Shown piece by piece: positions 1-10,909 of a stretch of 64,000 nt of DNA. Numbering within the stretch: position 1 is the stretch's first letter; each line of letters opens with the position of its first letter. The position numbers and the translations under genes are program-made. The DNA is from Nectonema munidae (taxonomy: Eukaryota > Nematomorpha > Nectonematoida > Nectonematidae): NCBI GenBank assembly GCA_030549495.1, contig JAUIRK010000682.1, positions 1 to 64,000 of the forward strand, in the 5' to 3' direction. The notes under the pieces are model-generated. The model had not been told where the DNA came from. It worked only from the letters and a program-made list of their open reading frames with translations, and made no database searches.

Positions 1-859
1 AATGAGACTTAGTGGGACCATTTTATTTTTTAAGTTTCATTTACATAGGAAGTTTCTGGATGATAATTTAAACATTTTTATAAGCACTACTGCTATACAT
101 TTGGTGTTTATCATACAGTTCACGAAAAAACAAAGTTCGAACTGTCTTCAAAATGTAAGAAACTGAATTTCAAACAATATCAGTCCTCATTTTGATCAAA
201 ATATATAGTAATTCTATGAAGATCCTTCATATCACATTGTCAAAACAAAAAGTTGCATTAATGAAGATGTCGATCAGTTAGTTGTTTTAACTAGGTTCAA
301 TCTTTGAAAATTCATAATTAAATCAGATGTAAAATAAAGTAAATTATCAATTGTAAAATTTAGTTAATTTAATTTGATGAATATTATAAATGTTTTTTAG
401 GTACTTTTTTTCACTTGAGAAATTTTTTTATTAACTTTTTGTAACTAGTTCATTCAAATGATTTTTGCGTTAGTATAATTTTATGATAAGCACAAAATAG
501 TCAAAAAAAACTGTTTTTACTGCATGTTATTTCAACACAAAGTTTAACATATTCACCCTTTTGAAATTATTATTTATAAAAAATTCTGTTAAAAGCATAT
601 TTATCAACATAAATTTTTTTGATAACATCTGAAGAAATCGATATATCGGGTGATGCGATTAATATTAATGTAAGTTATGCCCAAAAGTGAAGTTTTAATA
701 TTGAGGAAGTCTGATGTACTATTTTTATCTTTGAAATTCTCAAAATAGAAATTGAACATATGAATAAATGAAATATATTAAGAACGTTTTTGAAACTTTC
801 AAACAAGTCATGTTCCAGCCTGATAATTTTATTATCTAATGATTAATTTTTATCGGAAA

Positions 860-2866
860 AATTTAAGATCGCAGTTTCCATTCCAAAAAACTCCACTTAT
901 TTGTCACCAAGAATACAAAATGAAATAGTTGCATCTTTAAAAAGTTTTGTTCAAATAATACTTGAAATCAATAACTCAACATATCTGTCATTGAAAGATG
1001 ATGGAACATAAGATATAAGTGGAAAAGAATGCCTGTCAATTGTAAGTAGTTTAATGGGGTGCTGATTTTCATTTATTCCTTTCGTTTGTGTGGTGTTGAG
1101 ATTTTTGAAAGGAAAGACCGTAAAAGAATCATTAATTAGCCTTGTCTATCTGAAAGAATGTGATGCATCTTCTATCAGCACCATAATTCTATACATTTTT
1201 GATGAGTGTAAAATTCAAAAACACAAAATTATGAGTCAATGCTATGATGGCGCTTACGTGATTTCAGGTAATGGGTTTTTTTTACCAGTACTTATAGATG
1301 AAAAATGATATCTTAACAGGCAATAAAATGGAGTCCAAGAAAAAATCAGTGAGGCACATGAAAGATACATTCCTTTTATTCATTGTATAAACCATCAGCT
1401 TCACTTAGTTATCACTGCATCTTTCCGTCATATAAATTATATTGAATTTCTTTTATCATTAATGACTAGGCTTTACAAGTTCACGAAAAAGGTTAAAGTT
1501 AAAACTTTTCTGTAGACAATTAAAAAAATTTATTCCAACAAGATGGACATCACATTATGAAGTTATTAATTCATTGATAAAAAATTATAGAAAAATAATA
1601 TCTTCTCTGGAAAAAGTAAAAAATAGTTCTGATATAGATGTTTCTTTCGAAGCAAGAATAAATTCATGCTTAAAGGACGATCTATGCTTATGTTTGAAAA
1701 GTTTTTTAGTGTAATGAAGCCTGCTAATGACTACCTTCAAGTAAACTACATTTTCGAAGTTACATGAATAGTGCACTATACTAATTGATTTAGAAAGAAG
1801 ATAATATCATTATTGGGATAAGTTTAGTAGAAGATTTGGTGAAAGTTTTGTTAGAATTCAAAGATGGCGAAAACAAATTTGATTCATTAATCAAGAAAAT
1901 GAGATTTTATGTTGACAATTCCTGTTCCACAGATAATATTTTTGATATTTTCGATGATAACGCAGAAAAAAATCAGAACATTTCGTATTCTCTACGATGA
2001 AACCTTACAATTGATTCTAGAGGAATTTGACAACAGGTTTGTTTTCGACAAATGTTATTCTTTTTAATTGTTTTTTAATGAAAGCACTTTCATATTTATC
2101 CCTTGAAAGTGTAGGATTTTTGGAATATGAAAAAATAAAACTTTTATATCCCATCTACAAAATATATTTCAACAGATTTTTTCGGAACTTAAAGTTGGAA
2201 AAGAATATATTAAAAAAAGATACAGAAAGAATCTAAGGTTATTGATGTTTTTGAAGTACTCGAACCAGTTAAAGAAGCATTTCCTAACATATATAAACTA
2301 TATGAAGGTATTTTAAAGCAATTTTTTATTATGTAAAATGACTCTTATTCTCCTTCAGCCCTTTTTACGGTAAGTTCAAACTTCGAGTACAGTAGTTTGT
2401 GAAAGAAGTTTTTCAACTTTGAACAGGATTATGACCCCTCTTAGAAAATCCATGACTCCATCTAGAAGAAACAATTTAATATTTCTTTCTTTTATGAAAG
2501 AATATACTAAAAAAATTGACATTGAACAATTCATATTTTTTTTTTCAAATAAAAGAAGACTTATAAAGAAGTCATCAATTTCTTACTTTTTGTTTTTCAA
2601 GTTAAAAACTTTTTGCAAAATTGTATAAATTTTAGAAAAAATTTCCTCATTTATTGTTAGGCAAACTTTTTCTTTTCAAGGAATGAAGATCTAATTTTTT
2701 TAGTGTTGTTAGTTTTTGTTGCCAAATAAATTCAGAAACTGAAGAGAGAAGTAAGAATTTTAACCGTTACTGATTGGAATAAACTTAACTAATAAGTTTT
2801 TGAAATAGTTAAAATTAATTAGACTCCAACTTTGCCCCCTAGAAAAAATTTCTGGGTACGCCTCTG
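860..2866 (+). mobile_element. hAT transposon remnant (ZMYM1/DUF4371-like), left end outside window
   Basis: Broken transposase pieces lie in order on the plus strand. Around 1090-1308 there is a segment ending in QCYDGAYVISG, the DGA-type block of the catalytic core of ZMYM1-like hAT transposases. Around 1370-1440 a stretch reads HCINHQLHLV-like. Around 2395-2560 a segment with CERSFSTLNRIMTPLRKSM is the C-terminal hAT dimerisation block. Several frameshifts and stops separate them, so it cannot make a protein. The right end looks like a terminal repeat, ctgggtacgcctctg, ending at 2866; similar ends occur at 47284 and (as a left end) 53916. The left terminal repeat was not seen and probably lies before base 1. 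Confidence 0.7.
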
Positions 2867-2869
2867 TCT

Positions 2870-3900
2870 TTGACCCTTTCAATTATTCAATACTGTATTT
2901 ATTACTGGGGCTTCTCCCTAAAAAACTCCAACCATCCACTTTCTTAACAAAATACAACGCCTCTGCCTATTATGCATCAACAATCCCTATCTCACAAATT
3001 ACATCTAGTGCATAGAAATTCTAACCAACACCCTACCGCTACAACTTCAACTTAAAAAACTCTTTTAAGCACTTTATCTTCACATACAACAACTTTTTCT
3101 CCCAATCACACCACATAACATTTAAATATCCTCGTTTTTCTGCCCTTCTCTATTAGCTAAATTCGACCAAATAATATACCTAGTTCATCACTTTATGCAA
3201 CCATCTCTGGAACCTCTGTATTGGAACTATGTGTGGAAATTTAATACACAACCTCTATATGCAAAAACAATTTTTTTGCAAGACAATCGATTCACACTTT
3301 AGGTCTAAATCTTCATCAACCTTTTTACATATCTTCAGAGCCGTCTCAAAGAAATCATTGAGAGATTCTTTCGCCTACGCGTTGTTCAAAGGCTTCCATT
3401 TGGCCAATTTACACAGATGGCTCTCCTTAAAAACTCTACTTTCAATTCATGTACAAAACATATTCTATATCTCAACTCTCTAATTGAGAGCATAATTCAA
3501 ACTTAAGCTCAACAACTCAGAACTCTATCTTTGCACTAATCTCCAATTTACCACACATCAGCCCTATACATGTTAACCATAAAAAACTACACCAGCGCAA
3601 TCATCAATTCGCTGGCTATAGCAAATTATCACTGCGAATTCGAAACATATCTCTCCCCAATTTAAATTAGAGAAAGTCCATACTCTAGCGACGCGGCATA
3701 ATAGTAACGTCATACGATCTCATCTTCACATGTCAGATCTTCAATTTTCACCGCCAACCTTTTCTAGGAGGCTGCCTTTTTTGCTTAATACAGCAATCTT
3801 TGATCTTCTTTTACACCAATCATTGCTAAAATCCCTTGGAACTCCTATACATATTATTGAAACCACTCTCACTACCGAAGATAACCATATGACAGACTAA
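2870..3900 (+). mobile_element. Decayed LINE 3' part (reverse transcriptase C-terminal region), tentative
   Basis: This block has a base skew unlike its surroundings: rich in C, poor in G on the plus strand. In one frame, with stops, the stretch 2880-3110 gives IQRLCLLCIN followed by NTLPLQLQLKK, the pattern seen after the catalytic domain of Jockey/R1-type LINE reverse transcriptases (IQR..LL.I.....ALPL.L). No catalytic YxDD box is left. The downstream part to about 3900 is open only in scraps, including the stretch 3229-3483. It could also be unrelated simple-skew sequence. Confidence 0.35.
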
Positions 3901-4149
3901 ATTGCCTCTATAATTATTTTTTATTTTAGAATAACACTGGTACTTTTATCTATATCTTATGCTACATATCCACCTCCTTAACCTACTCTCAAGCTTCGAG
4001 AATATTAGAAAACACTTGAAAGTGCATTATAATCAACTTACCCAGCAGTTTAAAGTGGCATAATAAACCTAATTGATTAGTTTTAAAAGTTAATTTAGCT
4101 TAGAATTTTAATTTAACGAGAAAAAACTTATATCTTAAAAAACTTATAA

Positions 4150-4290
4150 GGGGCGTGAGTAGGGTTGGTTGGATGCTGGATTCGATAACTCAAGCTCTTG
4201 GGTTCAATTCCGCATCAAGCCTGCTTTGCTCATAGTTCGATACAAGCGGCGCAATTGTGCCTTCTCGATGAAAATACCCTATGGTACCTT
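4150..4290 (+). mobile_element. tRNA-derived SINE
   Basis: The block resembles a tRNA head: an A-box-like segment near 4153-4175 and a good B box, gggttcaattcc, near 4200. It does not fold into a full cloverleaf with a paired acceptor stem, and it continues into an unrelated tail containing ataccctatggtaccttta. This is how tRNA-derived SINEs look. A shorter related piece is at 61862-61930. Confidence 0.55.
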
Positions 4291-4361
4291 TACCTTTATA
4301 AAAATTAATTTTTATTTTTTTAGTTCATTATTCATTCAATTTTTGTACAAAACTTTCAGTG

Positions 4362-5052
4362 TCATATTAAATTAAGAATTTCAAACAAAGGTAAAACTTT
4401 AGCCATTTTTCTTTTTGACAAATTATCATTGTTTGCACAATGTAAAAATTTTTTCAATTCCTGAAATCTGTTTCTACTCATTGTTGTAGAAAAAATTGGA
4501 CATTCAATATCCTTTTGTCTACTCCAATAATCTCTTTCTGAAGTTCTGACATTGTTTCCGGATAAAAAAACTAAACCGATAAAATTACAAATTTCCTCAT
4601 TAGAAGCATAAAAATTTTGAAAATTATGGTTTCTCTTGGCGTAGTTATTTGTTTCCTCCGTCAACAAGTAAAGCATATCTTCAAATATATCAAAAAAAAA
4701 CTTGCCAGCACGTTTTATCTAGTAATTCTGGGTGTAAATGTAGTAAATTCTTCATGGCATACTCATCCTCATTTCCATCGCATCTTTTTTCTTTTGTATG
4801 AATTGGCTGACCACTCCACTTTAGTTTTGAAAGACATGGTTCATTTATTTCAATGTCGTCTTGAATAGGAAAAACATCGACTTCTGCACAAATTTCAAGT
4901 GAAGCAAAATTGTCTGTTTCATCTTGTTCCATGTCGCTTCCTTCACCTCCAGATGGTACACCAGTAACAACTATATCAGCTGTCAAAACATTTTCTGCAC
5001 TAATATAATCAAGAGCATTTTCTAAGTAAGTAAAATGTAGTTGGTCATCCAT
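4362..5052 (-). mobile_element. piggyBac transposase N-terminal half, broken
   Basis: On the minus strand an ATG at 5052 opens an acidic N-terminal region (about 120 residues, rich in D and E), as in piggyBac-derived proteins. A frame change near 4680, at a run of A/T, leads into a segment with NEEICNFIGLVFLSG, then TMSRNRFQELKKFLHCANND, the conserved start of the DDE transposase domain (MSRNRF...L.F.DN). The reading frame stops at 4362, so the catalytic aspartates are missing. The probable 5' terminus of the element is the repeat ending at 5635. The SINE at 4150-4290 lies just beyond the truncated end. Confidence 0.8.
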
Positions 5053-5261
5053 TTATTGTCAAAAAATTAGATTTGAAAAAAGCAGAAAAAAGCTTAAAAA
5101 AATCAAAATTTCGAAATATAAAATTCTAAAAATATTTAAAAAAAAAAATATAAATATATTTTTGAAATTTTTTAGATTTTAAGTTATATATATATAATTA
5201 TTTTTTGATTTTTAACCTATGGACAAAATTTTTTATTTTTTATTGAAAAACATGGTATTAT

Positions 5262-5635
5262 CCCAATGACTCCTAAGGGAGTCATAGTTTTAATAAGCCA
5301 CTAGTTATAAACTAAAAATAGAATTTATATTATTTTAATTTAAACAAATCTTTAAAACTATTATTTAAATGTTTACATTATAAAAATTCTAAATATAGTT
5401 TTTTTTTATCACAGAATAATTAAAAAACAAAAATGTGGCAAAATTTGTACAAATTATCCAAACACTAAGCTTTTAACAAATATATCTTTTTTTGAAAATG
5501 AAATTTTTACTTTTTTTTTTACAAGTTGAAATAAAAAGTTTAAAAAACAATATTGTATAAATTTTTTTAAATATTTTCAATTTTTTCTATTGGAAATTTT
5601 AACTAAAAAATTTGACTCCTTAAGGAGTCAATGGG
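5262..5635. repeat. Inverted terminal repeats with inner palindromes, piggyBac-like ends
   Basis: The left end reads cccaatgactcctaaggga and the right end, read on the other strand, cccattgactccttaagga, so the ends are inverted copies. Each also contains its own palindrome (tgactcc...ggagtca). The flanks are ttat and atataa, close to the TTAA target of piggyBac. The 374 bases inside are AT-rich without coding content. It may be a stand-alone piggyBac MITE, or 5635 may be the 5' end of the adjacent transposase-bearing element with 5262 as a subterminal repeat. Confidence 0.6.
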
Positions 5636-5639
5636 ATAT

Positions 5640-5745
5640 AATGGGTATAAATTTACGTATGCACTGTATTTACTCTATTTTAAAGGAGTGCATGAATATT
5701 TGGTCTCCCGTGGTATTTTCAGACCAATAATTTTGATAATTGCAA
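5640..5745 (+). repeat. Dispersed repeat, inverted copy at 53980-54085
   Basis: The segment around atttggtctcccgtg and actctattttaaagga recurs on the opposite strand at 53980-54085 with few differences, over roughly 95 bases. It has no coding potential. It is probably part of an unclassified element; in the distal copy it lies next to a hAT-type left end at 53916. Confidence 0.6.
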
Positions 5746-5812
5746 AACTATGTGAATTATAATAATTGCAAAACTATGTGAATTATAATAATTGCAAAAC
5801 TATTATGATTAA
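5735..5812. repeat. 26-bp tandem repeat, three copies
   Basis: The unit aataattgcaaaactatgtg plus six bases is repeated at 5735, 5761 and 5787; the last copy is diverged. Simple minisatellite at the edge of the dispersed repeat. Confidence 0.8.
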
Positions 5813-7655
5813 CTATGTTGAATTCAGTGGTGATATATATTTTTTATGAAAATTGATTAAACCTGTCAAAAAATGGATTTATATATGACAGCTCATCTCA
5901 AAAAGGAACTTTTTAACTACGTAGTTATATAAAGTTTTTTACACATATATACCAATTTACAAGCCTGCTGAATTCATGGGTGATATTCATTTTTTATGAA
6001 AATCAGTCGAACCTGTCAAAAAATTGATTTATCTCAAAAAGAAAGATTTTATCCAAAGAATTATATAAAGTTTTTTACACATATGTAGCCATTTTCAAGT
6101 ACACTGGTGTTATTCCTTTAACAAAACATTTAAATATCAAAGTCTATGTTAAAATTAAAATTTTTATTCTTATAAATAGTTTTTTATACTATTTTTAAGT
6201 ATGTAGAATTTAATGGTGATGTTAATTTTTTTATGAAATCAATAAAACCTGTCAAAACAATCAATTAAACTTGTAAATCAATATCAAATATATAAACTTC
6301 AAAATAAATTCTACTTGCAGTTAATTATTTTCTTAATTTATTTAATAAACCAACGTATTTTATTATCAAGCCTGAATATTTGTCAACCAATCTCAGTTCA
6401 AAGGTTTTTTTTTGATGAATCATTCGTCATGTTCATTGTTCAATTACAAAGAGTTGTCCACCTTCTTCATCTAAAAGATTCTCTCTTTTACGCAAAAAAA
6501 AGATGGAAAAATTCAATTTAAATAAAAAAATATCTTGATAGTGACTAAATTCTCAGATATTGGCATCTGTGCAATTTTTGATAAATCTGACCTATTCTAA
6601 ATTTTCAGATTTTTTAAATGATCATTGTAATCCTAGATAATAAGTTATAGATTTAAAGATTTTTCATTTGAAAAAGAGGAATTTTTTTCACGATCAAATT
6701 CTATTTAGAAGCACCCAATATTAGATCATTAGACCACAAGGAGAAAGTTGATTAGAACATGGTAGATCTTCCATTTAGTCAAGATACATATTTTTTTAAT
6801 TATTTCTTATCACACGTTCTCGTTTCAATTAGTTTTCATATTGCTTCCTTCTCTCATACTAATCTTCAAAAGAATTTATAATACGTTTTGTATTTTTTTA
6901 ATAAATATTTCATACTCAAAATGATTGAAGAAAGTATTATAAGCCAAAATATACAAAAAAATTATATTTTTACTATATAACTAATATATAACGATTTTTT
7001 TTAATTTTACAGAACTGATTTTCAGGCATACATCACTTATTCAATTGACAATTCCAGATATTTTTTAACCGTATTAGCCAAAAGGAGTACAAAAATAATA
7101 TAAGCATAGTCGATTTGGTATAAAAACAGATGTTTTATTTGAAAGTTATTTATTTTTTTGAAAATATTTTTGAAGATAGTATCTAGAAGTAAACCGAAAT
7201 CTGATTGAAGCTTTCAGATATATTAAAATTATAAATTTCAAAGATGAGTCTAAAAATCAAACCCTTATCAATCAAAATTTGATTGACATTTTCTAAAAAG
7301 TAACCAAGATTACTCAAAAAATGAATTATATAAAGTGTTATGCGTATAAAACTGTATATAATTATAAATTTTCAAGGTAGTATATAATATAAACCCTAAG
7401 TTATAAGGTTGACTACAGATAATATCAAAATTTTATTGGAAAATTTCAATTTTTCATTTTGATTGACAGTTTTTGTCATGAGAGTGTCATTCAACTACCA
7501 TGAAAATGGTATCAAAAGATGCAGCTACCGATTTTAGAAAAAGCCACGAAATTTGAAAGGATATAATTCAGCCAATTTTGTACAATTAATTTTTTAGTGA
7601 AGAAAACGCCCTACCCCCCCCCCCCCCCCCCTCGACCCCTCCCCCGTCAGCACTA
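5813..7655. other. AT-rich stretch with degenerate internal repeats, no gene seen
   Basis: Between 5815 and 6260 the motifs aatcagt(c)gaacctgtcaaaaa and tatataaagttttttacacatat recur two to four times at spacings of about 120 bases, a decayed tandem or nested repeat. From 6300 to 7600 nothing coding or RNA-like was recognised. A run of about 20 C residues at 7613-7632, followed by further C-rich sequence, marks the end of the stretch. Confidence 0.5.
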
Positions 7656-7659
7656 ATAG

Positions 7660-8040
7660 GATTAAAGAGCTTATAAATAAAGTTGAAAGACATTGTACTT
7701 AGAAGGTAGAAATATTACTATAGATAGGTTCTATACCTCATTACAACTAATTGAATGGTTGTACAAAGAAAAAATAACATGTATTGGAACAATTATACCT
7801 ACCAGAAAAAGTATCCCCATAGAAATTACCTTAATGATTGATAGAGAAAATTATTCGCACAAAGTTTTGTGGGAAAAACAACTATAAAAACTTGAGTTAC
7901 AGTACCAGTTGTCAAAAAAACTGGTAAAAAATATTTTAATAGCATCATAATTACCTCCAATACTAGCAGAAACAAAATATGGGCTAGGTAAAAAATAGAC
8001 TATCAAGGTTTGGAGTTATATATTAGATACCTCAAAAGTT
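7660..8040 (+). mobile_element. piggyBac transposase internal fragment
   Basis: The frame from 7693 reads YLEGRNITIDRFYTSLQLIE and continues to GTIIPTRK. This is the piggyBac block in which an aspartate of the catalytic triad sits in a D(N/R)FYTS motif, followed by the G T I..NRK segment. After the stop at 7885 further weak similarity runs to about 8040. No terminal repeats were seen. It is on the strand opposite to the piggyBac piece at 4362-5052, so the two come from separate insertions. Confidence 0.75.
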
Positions 8041-8159
8041 AATGCCTGAATTGTATTTCCTAGTAGCAAAAGTTGCTTTTCCAAAAAATTTTATTATGGT
8101 ATTATGTGTATATCATATATATATATATACATTTCCATTTATTGCATTTTATTTTTGTC

Positions 8160-8900
8160 TTTTGTGTTCTGGAGTGTTAGCATCAATTTTTCTAAAGCCC
8201 AGGAAGTGAAGCTTTCACTGGAAATGAATCACTCGAATTCAGTATACAAAACTAATCACTATTTTAAATCTAAAGCCGAATAATTGCACAAATTTAGGCA
8301 TCATAACATAGCAATGTTTTTGCAAATTATTAAGTTAGTCTATAAAGTTTTAAAAAAAATAATTATTATCAAAAAGTTCTATAACATAAGAGAACAGTGT
8401 ATATTGCCTTGCTGAAAAAATATCATATTGAATGTGCTAAGAAGTTCTCGCCAAGCCTTAATAACGAAAACCATACACGATGTGTTGAAAAATGTTCTCA
8501 ATGAACTCATTAAAACAACGTATTTAATTAAAGCAACTCTCGTTTGTTTTCAGAGTTATGCAAAAAAATGATTTCGAATTTGAAAAACTATTGCTGCACT
8601 CAAACGTCAGGTAACTTTCCAAAAAAAGAAATCCAGCAATTGCTGAAAAGCAAACTAGACATGCATGTAAAATTTTGTGATGTGCGTTTTCGTATATTCC
8701 TATCATTTTTAGTGAACATATTTAAATCCCCTTAATTTTGCGCTGAATGGAACATTGCACTAAAAAATTGACAGCTTTTTTAATGAAGCTAGAATTATGT
8801 CATTCTTATACAAGGAAAATTTTGCTCAGTTACATCAATGAAGATCTCTTCTAGGCGATAAAACACCGTGTAGCATATCTCAACCAAGAAATCTCATTTT
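8160..8900 (+). mobile_element. hAT transposase fragment (ZBED5-like), copy A
   Basis: The stretch 8544-8735 encodes KSKLDMHVKFCDVRFRIFLS followed by FLVNIFKSP, the helical region before the C-terminus of ZBED5/FAM200-type hAT transposases. The stretch ELCKKM just before it belongs to the same family. Stops and frame changes break it. The same sequence occurs inverted at 42725-43312, and the segment at 8160-8210 recurs inverted at 46755-46805, so copy B was once contiguous across the hAT element now at 43313-45927 or was rearranged. Confidence 0.7.
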
Positions 8901-10420
8901 TTTTCTTAACCTATAAAATTTTTAAAAGAACTATCAATTTATCAAAAATCCGTTTATAATCTCCACTATTTAGCCTCAGAAAACTTTTTTTTAAAAAGAA
9001 GATACGATTCTAAACAAGCAGACTCTTAAAACTCATCTGATAATTTGGGGATTATCTACTTTAAGTAGACTCTATTAAAAAATTTTCTCATTTTGCGGTA
9101 AATTTTATAAAAAGATGGGAAGAAAATTGGTAGATAAAAAATTTAATTTGAAAATAAAATTAATTAAAATTTTTAATTTAAAAATTAATAAAATAAAATT
9201 CTGTTGTTATTTTTTGAAAAATATGTATTATGGGTGTAATATAATCACTAAGACATACTATATATTAGCGCTCAATAATAGGGTGTGTAATCAGTGCACA
9301 GTCAACAAATATTGAAATCAGCCTTTTTTTTATTAAAAAGATATATTTTGTTTTTTTATGTGGTTAATAAAAGCTTAGAATCATTGGATTTATATTATTT
9401 CAGAATGCTTTTTATTTTAAGGTTTATTTATATTTTTAAAGGACTAAATTTTAATCAATATTTTCAAAAAAGTAAGCCTAGGAATGTAACGAACTACCTT
9501 ACTATAAAAGGTCTCTATGTATCTGCTCCACTTTTTAGAAACATTAAAAGCTGATTTTATCAGTATAATATGATCTATCTGCAAAAATTTACACTTTATT
9601 ATATTTTAAAAATTTTTAATTTACTTCATTTTTATTCCAATATTTAATCTTATAGTGGATCCCACGATGTACCTTTGTGTTTTCTATCTATTATATTGAA
9701 AACCTTTCCTTATTAGTTAAAATTATTTTTAATTTTTGTTATACGTATTAGGTGATGTATTAATTTTTCTATACAAGTAACTAAGCGTTTTGTACTTTCT
9801 CCATACCGAATTATCTTGTTTTTTTATAATAAAATTAATTTAATTTAGCCCACATTAAGCTTCCGATTGAATTTGTTTCTAAAGGTATCATGATCTTTTA
9901 TGATCATTAAGAAAATGTGGAATAAATATTTTTAACATCAGGATTTGTAATTCTATACTTTTAAAATATTGAAAATAAATTTATTGTTTTTGCGAAGATT
10001 AAACCAGGCACTTATTTATTCGGGGCAGAGCACAGTCTACATTATATATATACCAATCCTAATAATAAAACCTTAATAAAAATAAATAAAAAGTCCTCTA
10101 AATAAGGCGACAAATTTTTTAAACGAATAATTTTTTATAGCACATAACTATATAACAAAGTAATCTCTAAAATTTTAACTTAAAAACTTTATCTTTATTG
10201 ATTGCGGTAAAAGAAAACACGTTAGAATAAATGCTTTGATTATATTTGCTAAATATAATTTAAACAAGTCTTTTGTTAGAGAATTCAAATTTATATCATC
10301 TTTATTCTTAAATACTTATTTTATTTAATGTTTTCGTTTTTTTTATCAAAGGGTGAAATCATTTTGTTTGTTGAAGACTTTGTATGCGTCGGAGTATGAA
10401 TGTCAGAATAACATTTCAAT
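8901..10420. other. AT-rich spacer, no gene seen
   Basis: Only short A/T-driven open frames occur here (for example 9115-9315 and 9294-9554), without recognisable motifs or splice context. No RNA gene or repeat was identified. Confidence 0.5.
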
Positions 10421-10425
10421 AAATA

Positions 10426-10790
10426 ATGAGTTGTGATGACTCTCCATGTCCTAATGGGGAAGTCTCAAAAAAATCTGGCGTAACCTATCTGATTCAATTT
10501 TTGATCCAGTTTTCCAGTCTATTTATTCAAAAACCATTTAAAAATTTTCTCAATTTAAAATGTCATATCACTGGGATAATGAAAGTGCTGATTCATTTAA
10601 CTTTGCTAAATTTGATGAATTTATCAACCTCTTGATAGCTACAAATGCTACTTTCAGAGAAATGCATGATGCGTTTATGAAAAGCTATAAATCCAAATTA
10701 TTTGTCTTCACGATCATTTAAAGAATATGTTCTAGCTGAAGACTTTATTCAGGTTATTAGAGACGAAATTGAAGATAACAAACGTAATAT
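10426..10790 (+). mobile_element. hAT (BED-type) transposase N-terminal scrap, tentative
   Basis: An ATG at 10559 opens a 53-codon frame with FDEFINLLIATNATFREMHD; one base further in phase the sequence continues INPNYLSSRSFKEYV. The pattern F.+.I.ATN.(S/T)F......AINP.Y..PSR is typical of the region after the BED zinc finger in hAT transposases. A single frame change near 10690 separates the parts. Zinc-finger cysteines are not visible, although the upstream frame at 10426 starts MSCDDSPCPNG. A host exon with a sequencing error is the alternative. Confidence 0.4.
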
Positions 10791-10804
10791 ATTTAATTAC
10801 TATA

Positions 10805-10909
10805 AAATAAGCTATTTTTTGTCTTCCCACAGATATCTCTTTGGTATTCTATTAAACATAAATTTTTTGGAGATAATTCATCTGTGGGAAGACAAAAAAT
10901 AGTTTATTT
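10805..10909. repeat. Near-perfect 30-bp inverted repeat (hairpin)
   Basis: The arm at 10805-10834 contains tgtcttcccacagat and the arm at 10880-10909 is its reverse complement with one mismatch in 30. The 45-base loop holds a further short pairing (atctc with gagat). The folded unit is about 105 nt long, the size of a microRNA precursor or a tiny foldback MITE. It sits directly behind the hAT scrap. Confidence 0.8.

Noticed and set aside
4150-4290. tRNA gene
   Set aside because: A and B boxes are present but the acceptor and T stems do not pair and a non-tRNA tail follows; same reasoning for 49430-49540.
7611-7650. C-rich run as a structured regulatory element
   Set aside because: A simple homopolymer run; nothing around it supports a function.
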